From NCBI GenBank assembly GCA_012730105.1, contig JAAYBJ010000226.1, positions 1 to 61,782 of the forward strand: 61,782 bases of DNA. The letters are read 5' to 3'. This DNA is from Candidatus Hydrogenedentota bacterium (GTDB taxonomy: Bacteria > Hydrogenedentota > Hydrogenedentia > Hydrogenedentales > CAITNO01). Made by a program: the position numbers and the translations under genes. The notes beneath the pieces are model-generated. The model worked only from the letters and a program-made list of their open reading frames with translations. It was not told where the DNA came from and made no database searches. Positions 26,422-35,960 of this stretch are shown one piece after another. Numbering within the stretch: the stretch's first letter is position 1; each line of letters begins with the position of its first letter.

Positions 26422-29373
26422 ATGAAACTGTCGCTTACACCGAATCTGTTCCTTTTCCTATCCGTACTCACTGCAGTAGGATGCGCGGTGAGCATCGCCG
26501 AACCCATCGGCACGCCCCTCTACACGCAGGGCGACAACGGCTTTCATACGTATCGCATTCCCGCGCTGGCAGTGACGAAGCAGGGGACGGTGCTCGCCTT
26601 CTGCGAGGGGCGCAAGACCTCCGGGGGCGACAGCGGTGATATCGCCATTGTGCTCCGTCGCTCCGGGGACAACGGCGATACCTGGGGTGAACAACAAGTG
26701 GTCTGGGACGATCCCGGCAACACGAGCGGCAATCCCTGCGTGGTAGTGGACCGGGATACGGGCGTTATCTGGTTGCTGATGACCTGGAACCGGGGCGACG
26801 ACCACGAGAAGGACATCATCGCCCTGCGCAGTAAGGACACGCGCCGCGTGTTTGTTAGCCATTCCGAGGATGATGGCCAGACGTGGAGCCCCGCAACGGA
26901 GATCACCTCCGAAGTGAAACAGGAGAACTGGACCTGGTACGCCACCGGTCCCGGCAGCGGGATACAACTCCAGCAAGGCCCGCACAAGGGCCGCCTGGTC
27001 ATTCCCTGCGACCATATCGAAGCGAAAACGAATCATTATTACTCCCATGTCATTTATTCCAACGATCATGGCAACACCTGGCGGCTGGGCGGCAGAACGC
27101 CCAATCACCAGGTGAACGAATGCGAGGTGGTGGAACTGGCCGATGGACGGCTGATGCTGAACATGCGCAACTATGACCGGGATAAGAAATATCGCCAGGT
27201 CGCTTTCAGTGAGGACGGGGGGATGACCTGGAAAGACCAGGCCTTTGACACGGAACTCATCGAACCCCTCTGCCAGGCGTCCATCACGCGGCACCATTGG
27301 CCCGCCGGAGACGCCCCGGGTGCCATTGCCTTCAGCAATCCGGCCAGCAAGGACCAGCGCGTGAACATGACCGTGCGCGCCAGCTTCGATGAAGGGCGCA
27401 GCTGGAGCGCGAGCACGGTGCTGCACACCGGGCCCAGCGCCTATTCTTCGTTGGCGGTGTTGCCCGACGGTCAACTCGCCTGCCTTTATGAAGCAGGCGA
27501 AAAACATCCCTATGAATCCATCGTGTTCGCCCGCATCCCGTTGCCGACGCCGTTCCTGCCGTCCTTGCCCGAAGGCCGTTCCTGGGATCTGGTCTGGCAG
27601 GACGAATTTGACGGGGAGGCGATTGACGAAGGTAAATGGGAGGTCATCGGGGACAGCCCGCGTCGCGATGGATTCTGGGTGAAGGAGGACGCCTTCCTCG
27701 ACGGCGAGGGAAACCTCGTGCTGCGCACCAAAAAGGACGGCGACCGGTACACGAGCGGAGCGGTCCGCACGCGGAGTAAGTATGAAAGCGCCTATGGCTA
27801 TTGGGAAGCCCGATGCGAATTTCCGGTCCAGCCGGGCCATTGGCCCGCTTTCTGGCTCATGCCGCCGAAGGGCATTGGTTCGTTGGAACAGGCCGGGCAG
27901 GACGGCACGGAAATCGACATTATGGAGAAGCCCTGGCGGGAGGATAAAATCCAGCACGCCTTGCACTGGAACGGCTATGGCGAGCATCATAAATCGGAAG
28001 GCAAGATTGCCGATATCCCCGGCGTCAGCCAGGGCTGGCACACCTTCGGTCTTTGGTGGACGCCGGAGGAGTATGTCTTTTACGTAGACGGCAAGGAAGC
28101 GTGGCGCACGGCCGCGGGCGGGGTATGCCGCGTGCCGGTGTATATTAAACTCACCGAGGAAATCGGGGATTGGGGCGGCGACATCGCCGAGGCGGCCCTG
28201 CCCGACACGTTTCGCGTGGATTATGTGCGGGTCTATCAGGAGAAGCCTGCGCCGGACAAGGACGGACCGGAAGCGCTGCCCCTGGTGGATCTTTCGGGGG
28301 ATACAGCGCGGCAGGTAGTGATTGCGGCGGGCACGGAAACGGTCTACCAGGGCCATCCGACCACCGTGCTGCTGCCCGACGGCAAAACGATGTTTGCCGT
28401 GTGGTGCATTGAACACGGCGGGCTTGCGGGGCCTATGGCCAAAAGCATCGACGGCGGCCTCACCTGGACGCGGATCGACGACCGGATGCCGGAAGGCTTT
28501 AAAACCCACCGGAACTGTCCCAGCATCTACCGCATGGAAGGTCCGGACGGTGTCGAGTGGCTGTGGGTGTTCTCCGCCTGCACTGGTGAAAAGGGCGGGC
28601 CGCCGTACATGCCGCGTATCCTGAGCGAAGACGGCGGCGACTCTTGGCGCGAAATGGAGCCCTTGGGTGATAAATTCAACTGCGTCATGACCTTCAGTTC
28701 CGTGCTGCGCCTCAAGAACGGCACGTACCTGGGCATGTACCACCGGCGCAGCGGTCCGGAAAATAAATTATTGGAAGTGGTGCAGACGATTTCACCGGAC
28801 GGCGGCCTTACCTGGTCCGACCCTGTGGTCGTTGCCACGGTCCCGGATAAAATGCCCTGCGAGCCCTTCGTGTTCCGCTTCCCCGACGGCAACGAACTTT
28901 GCTGTCTCATGCGCGAGAATACCCATAAAGGCCGCAGCCTGATGATGTTCAGCAACGATGAGGCGCAGAGTTGGTCCACGCCCGTGGACACGCCCTGGGG
29001 CCTCAGCGGCGACCGGCACATGGGCGTATACGCGCCCGACGGCCGGCTCGTGATTGCTTTTCGTGACCGCGCGCCGGACAGTCCGACCTCGGGACATTTC
29101 GTCGCCTGGGTGGGCACCTATGACGATATCCGCAACGGCAGGCCCGGCCAATACCGCATTAAACTGCTCCACAGCCACGTCGGAAGCGATTGCGGCTATC
29201 CTGGTGTGGAACTGCTTCCCGACGGCACCATCGTCGCCACGACTTACATCAAGTACCGCGAAGGCAAGGCAAAACATTCCGTAGTCAGCACGCGCTTTAC
29301 ATTGGAAGAGATAGACCGGATATTGAATGACGCTCCCGATGTGAAACACTCCGGCAGGGGTGGAAGCCATTAG
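26422..29373 (+). CDS. Three-module secreted protein: sialidase - GH16 - sialidase
   Basis: 983 residues. Signal peptide 1-27 ([19 protein letters not shown]). Module 1, about 28-375, is an exo-sialidase propeller ([20 protein letters not shown] with the first active-site Arg, Asp-boxes [32 protein letters not shown]). Module 2, about 390-615, is GH16 ([19 protein letters not shown]) with catalytic ExDxxE E497/D499/E502 in TEIDIME. Module 3, about 640-980, is a second BNR propeller ([24 protein letters not shown]). It could act on a sialylated or beta-glucan/galactan-linked glycan in one pass. AGGAGG precedes ATG 26422. Its last ten codons lie inside a genomic repeat. Confidence 0.9.
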   Translation: MKLSLTPNLFLFLSVLTAVGCAVSIAEPIGTPLYTQGDNGFHTYRIPALAVTKQGTVLAFCEGRKTSGGDSGDIAIVLRRSGDNGDTWGEQQVVWDDPGNTSGNPCVVVDRDTGVIWLLMTWNRGDDHEKDIIALRSKDTRRVFVSHSEDDGQTWSPATEITSEVKQENWTWYATGPGSGIQLQQGPHKGRLVIPCDHIEAKTNHYYSHVIYSNDHGNTWRLGGRTPNHQVNECEVVELADGRLMLNMRNYDRDKKYRQVAFSEDGGMTWKDQAFDTELIEPLCQASITRHHWPAGDAPGAIAFSNPASKDQRVNMTVRASFDEGRSWSASTVLHTGPSAYSSLAVLPDGQLACLYEAGEKHPYESIVFARIPLPTPFLPSLPEGRSWDLVWQDEFDGEAIDEGKWEVIGDSPRRDGFWVKEDAFLDGEGNLVLRTKKDGDRYTSGAVRTRSKYESAYGYWEARCEFPVQPGHWPAFWLMPPKGIGSLEQAGQDGTEIDIMEKPWREDKIQHALHWNGYGEHHKSEGKIADIPGVSQGWHTFGLWWTPEEYVFYVDGKEAWRTAAGGVCRVPVYIKLTEEIGDWGGDIAEAALPDTFRVDYVRVYQEKPAPDKDGPEALPLVDLSGDTARQVVIAAGTETVYQGHPTTVLLPDGKTMFAVWCIEHGGLAGPMAKSIDGGLTWTRIDDRMPEGFKTHRNCPSIYRMEGPDGVEWLWVFSACTGEKGGPPYMPRILSEDGGDSWREMEPLGDKFNCVMTFSSVLRLKNGTYLGMYHRRSGPENKLLEVVQTISPDGGLTWSDPVVVATVPDKMPCEPFVFRFPDGNELCCLMRENTHKGRSLMMFSNDEAQSWSTPVDTPWGLSGDRHMGVYAPDGRLVIAFRDRAPDSPTSGHFVAWVGTYDDIRNGRPGQYRIKLLHSHVGSDCGYPGVELLPDGTIVATTYIKYREGKAKHSVVSTRFTLEEIDRILNDAPDVKHSGRGGSH

Positions 29374-29452
29374 TCGGTGGTTGAGCGAAGCGATACCACC
29401 GGATCACGACATCACCTAATGACCCATCCTGGAGGGATGGATTGGTCTCTCG
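29343..29452. repeat. Direct repeat A of a chromosomal intergenic repeat
   Basis: About 110 bp (GAAACACTCCGGCAGGGG through the GTTGAGCGAAGCG segment to a TTGGTCTC end) recurring at 29630-29736 with scattered changes. It contains the palindrome GGTGGT...ACCACC. It begins inside the 3' end of the trimodular gene, supplying its last codons and stop. Confidence 0.7.
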
Positions 29453-29599
29453 TTCCCAAGTTGTACTTGGGAACGCACGCTCTCTTGAAATTCTATTTCT
29501 TTCTGACCCTGTGTGCAATAGGCTTGCCGCAGGCGATGGTTAATGATTGCGAAGTACAACTTCGCACAGAATTGCGTTCCCAAATAGAATTTGGGAACG
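29451..29599. repeat. Hairpin cluster between the direct repeats
   Basis: Three near-perfect stem-loops in a row: CGTTCCCAAG/CTTGGGAACG (29451-29475), GCGAAGT/ACTTCGC (29549-29565) and CGTTCCCAAAT/ATTTGGGAACG (29575-29599). Short open frames here (VPKLYLGT-like) are typical of spurious ORFs on such repeats. A similar CTCGTTCCCAAATTG piece recurs near 61640. The remainder of 29374-29907 has no gene. Confidence 0.65.
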
Positions 29600-29629
29600 A
29601 GCGGCAAAGGGGGTGCGTCACTCCGCTCT

Positions 29630-29736
29630 GAAACACCCCGGCAGGAGTGGAAGCCATTAGCCGGTGGTTGAGCGAAGCGATACCACCGGATCACGACACC
29701 GCCTCATGACCCATCCGGAGGTATGGATTTGTCTCG
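29630..29736. repeat. Direct repeat B of the chromosomal intergenic repeat
   Basis: Second copy of the repeat at 29343, same orientation, beginning GAAACACCCCGGCAGG and running to TTTGTCTCG. The two copies bracket the hairpin cluster. Confidence 0.7.
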
Positions 29737-29907
29737 CCCCAAAGTTGTAGAAATTGTCTCGTTTTACCCACAAGGATTACTATAGATCCCCTGACTGAAG
29801 AATGAGTTATGAAAGCAGGGACGGGCTTAAGCGAATCTGACCCGGCGGCGTAAGGCGGTGCTGGCCCAACATTCCCAAGGCGGCCTTACGAACATGGAGT
29901 ATACGGG

Positions 29908-30822
29908 ATGAACCGAAGAAAGAAATGGTACATAGCCGGTATCGGCGGTGTTCTCGGGCTTGTTCTCATTTCCGGCGTGCTCCTGGCGGCAGCCTGGTAT
30001 TCGCTGTCGGGTCCGGAAGGGCAGTACTTCGATTCGGCCGGGGTACGGATTCATTACATAGATGAGGGACAGGGGGTGCCCGTGGTGCTCGTGCATGGTT
30101 TCGCGGTCCCGGCCCACCTGCAGTGGCGCAAACCGGGCCTGATAGCGGCCCTGGCGAAGGACTATCGTGTGATAGCGCCGGACAACCGCGGCCACGGGAG
30201 AAGCGACAAGCCTCACGATCCCGGCCAGTACGGCGTACAAATGGCGGAAGACGTGGTGCGTCTTATGGACCACCTCCATTTGGACAAGGCCCACGTGGTC
30301 GGCTATTCCATGGGCGGTTTCATTACGCTCAAACTCGTAACCTTGCACCCCGAACGCCTGTTAAGCGCGGCGGTATGCGGCGCCGGCTGGCTCCAACCCA
30401 CGGAGGAAAACCGGGCATTAAGTGAGGCTGTGGCGCGGGCCCTCGAGGCCGGGACGGGATTCGGCCCCCTCCTCAGCCGCCTGGGGTTGCCGGACCGTCC
30501 AATGACATTTCGGAAGAGGGCGATGCTCTATTTCTTCATGACGTTTTTTCACGACCCCCTGGCTCTGGCCGCCGTTTCCCGTGGCGGCGAGGAGCTCAAC
30601 GTGACTGAAGCGGAACTGCGGGCCAACACGGTTCCCGTCCTGACCATTATCGGCAGCGAAGACGGACTGCTCCCCGAAGCCGAAGCGCTCACAGGCGTCA
30701 TGGCCAACCACCAACTGGTTGTGCTGGAGGGGAAGAATCATAATACCACGTCCGGCTCAAAGCCATTTCTCGGCGATCTGCAGACGTTTTTAGCGACGCA
30801 CACGACCGGGGAATCACAATAA
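29908..30822 (+). CDS. Alpha/beta hydrolase, membrane-anchored
   Basis: 304 residues. One N-terminal membrane helix (IAGIGGVLGLVLISGVLLAA) probably anchors it with the catalytic domain outside. HGFAVP is the oxyanion loop, GYSMGG carries the nucleophile Ser, GSEDGLLP the acid and GKNHNT the His. Typical esterase/lipase fold; substrate unknown. ATG 29908 opens a run of same-strand glycan-related genes to 45 kb. Confidence 0.85.
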   Translation: MNRRKKWYIAGIGGVLGLVLISGVLLAAAWYSLSGPEGQYFDSAGVRIHYIDEGQGVPVVLVHGFAVPAHLQWRKPGLIAALAKDYRVIAPDNRGHGRSDKPHDPGQYGVQMAEDVVRLMDHLHLDKAHVVGYSMGGFITLKLVTLHPERLLSAAVCGAGWLQPTEENRALSEAVARALEAGTGFGPLLSRLGLPDRPMTFRKRAMLYFFMTFFHDPLALAAVSRGGEELNVTEAELRANTVPVLTIIGSEDGLLPEAEALTGVMANHQLVVLEGKNHNTTSGSKPFLGDLQTFLATHTTGESQ

Positions 30823-30834
30823 GGTTTGCGTGCC

Positions 30835-31911
30835 ATGGACTCCAAAGAACGGGCGTTGGCCGCGATTGATTTCCAGCAAACGGATCGCGTTCCCATGGAC
30901 TTCCACGCCAATCCCTGGGTGTATGAACGGCTGCACCGCGATCTTGGAACCTCTTCGCACAGGGAACTGCTATTGCGGTTGAGAAGCGATATCGTAGACC
31001 TGCGCGGTGTTGTGGATCCCGTATACCACGGTCCCGTGCCGTTATCACGCGACCTGGGCGACGGTGTCCGGGAGAACGTCTGGGGCTGGCGGCAGAAACT
31101 GGTGGAAACGGCAACCGGATGGGAAGACTGCTACGTGGCGTATGCCCTTTCCGAAGCCTCCTCAGTAGATGACCTGGAACAACATCGCTGGCCCTCGCCG
31201 GACTGGTTCGATTTTTCTGATATCGCGGAGCGGCTCGAGCCCTGGAAAGGGTTTGCGGTCATGGCCAGCGGCGCGAGCGTGTTTCAACACCCGACTTTTC
31301 TGCGCCGACTTGAAGTCCTGCTGATGGATATGGCTACGCAGCCAGAAATGGCCCATTGGCTCATGGACCGCTTTACCGACTTCTACGTGGGCTTTTTCGA
31401 CCGCATGCTGACTGCGGCCGGGGGACGCATTGACATCCTTCGCGCGGCGGACGATCTCGGCACCCAGCACGGGCTGCTGTTCAGTCCCGACATGTTCCGC
31501 ACCTTCATCAAGCCGCGACTGAAAAAACTGGTGGATATGGCGCACAGCCATGGTGTGAAATTCATGTTTCATTCCTGCGGTGCAATTCGTCCTTTCATTG
31601 AGGACCTTATCGAAATCGGGATTGATATTCTGGACCCCCTTCAGGCGGCCGCCGCGGGCATGGAACCAGAAGGCCTCAAAGAAGATTATGGCGACCGCGT
31701 CTCCCTGCATGGCGGCATTTGCACCCAGCACCTGCTGCCCATGGCTTCCCCTGGAGAAGTGAAAGCGGAGGTACGGCGGCGCATTGAGATACTGGGCAAA
31801 GGCGGCGGCTATATACTGGCGCCCTGCCACGTGCTGCAGTCGGATGTGCCGACGGCGAATATCCTGGCCATGTCTGAAGCGGGGGTTGCGTTCGGGAGCG
31901 GTTCTTCGTAA
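30835..31911 (+). CDS. Uroporphyrinogen-decarboxylase-like (MtaA/CmuA-type) protein
   Basis: 358 residues from ATG 30835. UroD-like TIM barrel: RVPMDFHANPW near the N-terminus, the HSCGA segment, GLKEDYGDRVSLHGGICTQH and PCHVLQSDVPTANILAM near the C-terminus. The His-Cys-Cys pattern in FHSCG and APCH resembles the zinc site of cobalamin methyltransferases (MtaA, CmuA) rather than heme UroD, and heme genes are absent. Such proteins are common in sugar-use loci of this type with no proven role. 12 nt after the hydrolase gene. Confidence 0.75.
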   Translation: MDSKERALAAIDFQQTDRVPMDFHANPWVYERLHRDLGTSSHRELLLRLRSDIVDLRGVVDPVYHGPVPLSRDLGDGVRENVWGWRQKLVETATGWEDCYVAYALSEASSVDDLEQHRWPSPDWFDFSDIAERLEPWKGFAVMASGASVFQHPTFLRRLEVLLMDMATQPEMAHWLMDRFTDFYVGFFDRMLTAAGGRIDILRAADDLGTQHGLLFSPDMFRTFIKPRLKKLVDMAHSHGVKFMFHSCGAIRPFIEDLIEIGIDILDPLQAAAAGMEPEGLKEDYGDRVSLHGGICTQHLLPMASPGEVKAEVRRRIEILGKGGGYILAPCHVLQSDVPTANILAMSEAGVAFGSGSS

Positions 31912-31963
31912 GATAGGAGAAAGGCAAAGACGTATGTATTCACAACACAGGGAGCCGAAGTTC

Positions 31964-33592
31964 ATGAAAAGGACCATTGGGATATCCAGAATAGTGTTGT
32001 TTGCGCTAATGGTCGCGACAATGGCCTATGGGCAGGATGTTTTTGAGCGGGCGTCACAGTCTGGGGTTGTCGTGGGGCATGCCCTGGATAAGGTGCACCG
32101 CTGGCTTCATGAAGTCGCCTTGTCGAAAATTGATCCTGAAACCGGTTTGTACAAGGCTGATGGCAACTGGAATTACCAGGACACCGCAGCGGACTGCTAC
32201 CCCTTTTTTATCTGGGCGGCCTACGTGGTGGACCGGGAAGTGCTGAACGGGCCCGCCCGGTCGGTGCTCTATCGGGAAATAACGCTTTGCAATACGGTGG
32301 ATCGCATCCCCGTTCCCTGGGACTTTGAAAAGGGCGCGCCTGCGACCGATACGGAATGGGACGAGATGGTGTTTCAGGCGTCGGAATATGTCAAGGACGG
32401 GGTGATCGCCATTGTCGAGGTCACGGGTCCGGACGAATGGTTCGACCGCATGCGCGCCATCGAAGACGACCTCTGGGCAACGGCCCGTTACGACACCCCG
32501 TCCGGCAAAATTCCCTCGACCAATGTTGAGGTCAATGGGGAGCAACTGCAGGCACTGGCACGGTTGTACACGATGACCGGGGAAGAGAACTATCTCGACT
32601 GGGCGGATCGCCTGGCGGACTACTATTTCGACGATGCAAACTTCGTGGTGACGCGTCTGCGCGATCACGGTTGTGAGATCATCGGCGGGTTGGGCCTGCT
32701 CCATGCCGTGGAGTCCACCCACCGTCCGGACCGGGCTAAACACTATGAGCCCAAATTGAAACATCTATTCGACACCATTCTTGCACGGGGTTGCAACGAA
32801 GACGGTATGATGTACGACACGCTCCGTGAATCCCCGACCGGCCTCAAAGGCGTGGTCGGCGCTGCGGTAGGAGCCCTAACCGGCAAGAAGGAAGACCGTC
32901 TCAGCGACGGCTGGGGCTATAATTACGTGGGCTATCTCTGTTACGACATGGCTACGGGGGCAAACACCTACCGTGCGCAGGTGGAGCGGGTATTGAAAAA
33001 TACGGCCAAGCCGCTTTACCAGGACTACCCCTGGGAGGGGGAATCCATAGACGGGTTCGCGGATTCCATTGAAGGCGCCTTGTACCTGCTGAACCGGGTG
33101 CCCGTTCCGGAAGGATTCGCCTGGGTGGACCGGGAGACGAAAAACAACCTCGTGGACCATCCTTCCCGGCTGGAAAACGGCGACCTGTGGGGTACCATGA
33201 AACTGCAGGCCAACGGCGTGCGCACGGTGTTGATCCATTCCCTGATGCATACGCAAGGCGTCATTGCCCGTCCCTGGCTTCAGGGGCTTCAATTGGGCGC
33301 CGCCCCCGACGGTGCCGGCCTTGTCATTTCCTTGCGCTCCCGGGAGGCGTATAGGGGCGTGCTTGAGTTTGATTTGCCCCGTCACCGCGTCTACATGGGC
33401 TTTGCCCGCGACTGGCCGCGCATGAACACGCTGCCGGAATGGTTCACCGTTGAGCCGGATAGCCTTTATACGGTTTGCAGGGGCGATGAACCGCCGCGCC
33501 ACTATACCGGAAGACAGTTGCACGCGGGACTTGAAGTGTCGCTCAGTGCGGGCGATACGCTTCGCATCTCCGTGGCTCCCGTCGCCCGGTGA
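31964..33592 (+). CDS. Secreted (alpha/alpha)6-barrel-like protein, unknown glycan enzyme
   Basis: Start ATG 31964 is supported by AGGGAG 9 nt upstream and a clean signal peptide (MKRTIGISRIVLFALMVATM, cut near AYG). The 542-residue mature-type sequence is rich in aromatic-helix motifs (YPFFIWAAYVVDREVL, WADRLADYYFDDANF, ESIDGFADSIEGALYLLNRV) typical of six-hairpin glycosidase barrels, with a C-terminal beta-sandwich. No catalytic signature I can name. Neighbours suggest polysaccharide degradation; exact substrate unknown. Confidence 0.55.
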   Translation: MKRTIGISRIVLFALMVATMAYGQDVFERASQSGVVVGHALDKVHRWLHEVALSKIDPETGLYKADGNWNYQDTAADCYPFFIWAAYVVDREVLNGPARSVLYREITLCNTVDRIPVPWDFEKGAPATDTEWDEMVFQASEYVKDGVIAIVEVTGPDEWFDRMRAIEDDLWATARYDTPSGKIPSTNVEVNGEQLQALARLYTMTGEENYLDWADRLADYYFDDANFVVTRLRDHGCEIIGGLGLLHAVESTHRPDRAKHYEPKLKHLFDTILARGCNEDGMMYDTLRESPTGLKGVVGAAVGALTGKKEDRLSDGWGYNYVGYLCYDMATGANTYRAQVERVLKNTAKPLYQDYPWEGESIDGFADSIEGALYLLNRVPVPEGFAWVDRETKNNLVDHPSRLENGDLWGTMKLQANGVRTVLIHSLMHTQGVIARPWLQGLQLGAAPDGAGLVISLRSREAYRGVLEFDLPRHRVYMGFARDWPRMNTLPEWFTVEPDSLYTVCRGDEPPRHYTGRQLHAGLEVSLSAGDTLRISVAPVAR

Positions 33593-33749
33593 TCGTCATT
33601 CGCCGGGAGGGCGGCACACACGGCGTATCGGGTTGTCTCACTACGGCTGCGTGCACTATACTGCAAAAATACCCCTTTGACCGGTACTTTCACGGGGTAG
33701 TATCTTGTTCGGAGTCGCGATGTACCGGCGGACGAAGCGGGAGTCTGTC

Positions 33750-35792
33750 ATGATGCGCCAAAGAATGTCCTTGTCCGGTCCTGTTACCGCATTGCTGCTG
33801 CTCGCCTGCCTGGGCATGTTCATAGAATTCGCCGTACCGCTGTTGCTTGTGCCGGCGTCGGCGGAAGAAACGCCCGACCTCGCTTCCTTGGCGCCGGAAA
33901 AAGTCCTCTCCACGCTGGACCTGTCCCGGCCCGGCCTCGCCGCGGTGGGAAAGGCCGAAGCTGCCGGGGACCATGGGAAGGCCCTCAGGGCATTGTTGCA
34001 GTATTACCGCGAAAAATACCCGCCTGCCCCCACAAGGGATATTGCCGGGGCCTCCCGCAAGGAAGCGGATGACATTGTCAATCATATCTTTCAGTGGGGG
34101 CCCTATGAATCCGCCGACTATGGCAGTGAAATTCGGTGGGACTGGGACCCGCGGGGCGATATTGAATGGGTGGCGGCTATGTACCGCTTCCACTGGGCCG
34201 ATCCATTGGCGCAGGCCTTTGCGGAAACGGGAGACCCGAAATATGGCCAGGCCTTTGTCGAAGTGACCCGCGACTGGATCGTCAAGCACCCGCTGGAAGA
34301 ACGGGACAAGGCGCACTATGTGTATGAACACTGGGAGGGGTTCGCCTGGTTGGACATCCAGACGGGGATACGGGCGACCCGGCTGTGCCAGGCCTTTCCC
34401 GTGATGGTGCATGCTGACGCGTTCACCCCGGAATTCCTTGAACGGTTTCTCGCCAGCCTGTACGACCATCAGGTCAAGACGGAACGCTATCCTATGGGCA
34501 AGGTGCATAACAAGGCCGTTTTTGAACAGCGCGGCTTCGTCAATATCGCCTATACCTTCCCGGAATTCAGGGATGCGCCGCTCTGGATGGCCCTGGCCAT
34601 GGAACGGCAGTATGAGGCCTTCATGGCGCAGGTTACGCCCGACGGCGTGCAGCGCGAGTGGTCGGGCGGCTATCATACCGGCGTGCTGCGCGATGCCGTG
34701 GAAATTATGGAGCGCATGGATGCCGGGGACGTTTCCGTTCCGGAGGACTACCGGCAGCGGGTGCGGGCAATGTACGACTATATGTTCGGCATTGCCACGC
34801 CCGAACTTGCCTATCCCATGTTCGGCGACACCAGCCGGGGCATCGATAAACCGGCCGCGCGTTCCCAATGCCAACTGTATTCGGAACTAATCAAGGCCAC
34901 GGAACTGTTCGGCGACCCCAAGTATGCCGCGCGTGCCACCCTTGATTATGCCCGCCTGCCAGAACAGGGCTGTTACGCCTTTCGGGACGCGGGGATGTAC
35001 GCCCTGCGCGATACTTGGGAGCCCGACCAGATTTACCTGGCCCTTCATTGTTCTCCGCCCGCCATCAGCGGGCATGACCAGCCAGATAACGGCACCTTCG
35101 AACTCTGTGCGTTCGGACGCTGGCTGATGACGGACAGCGGCTACTACACCTATGGGCATGACCCGGAAGAAGCCCGGGCTTGGCACCGGCGGACCCGGGT
35201 GCACCAGACGCTGACCCTGGATCGTAAAGACACGGCCGTGGCGGGCAAGTCCCTGCTTTGGCATACGGAACCGGAATTGACTGTTGTGGCCGTGGAAAAC
35301 GCCTCCTATCCAGACCTGACCCATCGGCGTACGGTGTTTTTTGTGGACAACCGCTTCTTTGTGCTGTTGGACGAAGCCATCGGAAATGCGCACGGTTGCC
35401 TCGACCTGCATTTTCAATTTGCGCCGGGTGAGATAACGGTTGATAAGGATGCGGGGCAGATAGCAACAGCATTTGACGATGTAAATGTGTGTGTCCGGAA
35501 GGGAGCAAGTATCTCCGCAACCATAGAGGAAGAAGAGGGCTGGTTCGGATGGACCTACGGCAAGCGGGTGGCGCGGCCGGCGGTGCGGTTTCGCCATGAC
35601 AATCCCGCGCCGGCGTATTTTCTGACCCTTATCGTTCCCTACACAGGTGTCGGGGCGCCTGTCCTTACTGCCGTCATGGATGATGGGTACCTCGTCGGTG
35701 CTGATAAGGTCAGCCTCACCGTTCAGGAGCCCGGGAAAACCTATGCTTTGGGCTGCGATCTTAAGCAACAAAAGGCCTGGTATAACAGATAG
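33750..35792 (+). CDS. Heparinase II/III-family polysaccharide lyase
   Basis: About 680 residues. Signal peptide after ATG 33750 (SGPVTALLLLACLGMFIEFAV). An N-terminal alpha/alpha toroid (YVYEHWEGFAWLDIQTGIRA, REWSGGYHTGVLRD with conserved Tyr-His) is followed by the C-terminal beta-sandwich (YALRDTWEPDQIYLALHC, HDQPDNGTFEL, DRKDTAV), the standard heparinase II/III layout. It would cleave uronic-acid-containing glycans by beta-elimination; the preferred glycan (heparan, alginate, other) cannot be read from sequence. Sulfatases follow directly, which favours a sulfated substrate. Confidence 0.82.
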   Translation: MMRQRMSLSGPVTALLLLACLGMFIEFAVPLLLVPASAEETPDLASLAPEKVLSTLDLSRPGLAAVGKAEAAGDHGKALRALLQYYREKYPPAPTRDIAGASRKEADDIVNHIFQWGPYESADYGSEIRWDWDPRGDIEWVAAMYRFHWADPLAQAFAETGDPKYGQAFVEVTRDWIVKHPLEERDKAHYVYEHWEGFAWLDIQTGIRATRLCQAFPVMVHADAFTPEFLERFLASLYDHQVKTERYPMGKVHNKAVFEQRGFVNIAYTFPEFRDAPLWMALAMERQYEAFMAQVTPDGVQREWSGGYHTGVLRDAVEIMERMDAGDVSVPEDYRQRVRAMYDYMFGIATPELAYPMFGDTSRGIDKPAARSQCQLYSELIKATELFGDPKYAARATLDYARLPEQGCYAFRDAGMYALRDTWEPDQIYLALHCSPPAISGHDQPDNGTFELCAFGRWLMTDSGYYTYGHDPEEARAWHRRTRVHQTLTLDRKDTAVAGKSLLWHTEPELTVVAVENASYPDLTHRRTVFFVDNRFFVLLDEAIGNAHGCLDLHFQFAPGEITVDKDAGQIATAFDDVNVCVRKGASISATIEEEEGWFGWTYGKRVARPAVRFRHDNPAPAYFLTLIVPYTGVGAPVLTAVMDDGYLVGADKVSLTVQEPGKTYALGCDLKQQKAWYNR

Positions 35793-35960
35793 ACCACCCT
35801 ACAATGGGAACAGGAAGACACAAAATATCACCACATCCTAGGATGAACAGAACTACCGGAACGCGGGAACTTAACGTCGCAACGTGATTAGCGCATGAGA
35901 CAAATGCGACAAGTTCACCTATCGTTCAACTTTCCAGAACCGTGTTACGAGGAAAACAAC

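Noticed and set aside
26458-28743. 761-codon minus-strand open frame opposite the trimodular sialidase
   Set aside because: Long only because GC-rich codons of the sense gene avoid stops in this frame; no signal, domain or RBS.
29451-29599. Three stem-loops with direct repeats as a CRISPR array or tRNA cluster
   Set aside because: Units are different, there are no spacers of constant length and no cas genes; no cloverleaf or T-loop sequence.
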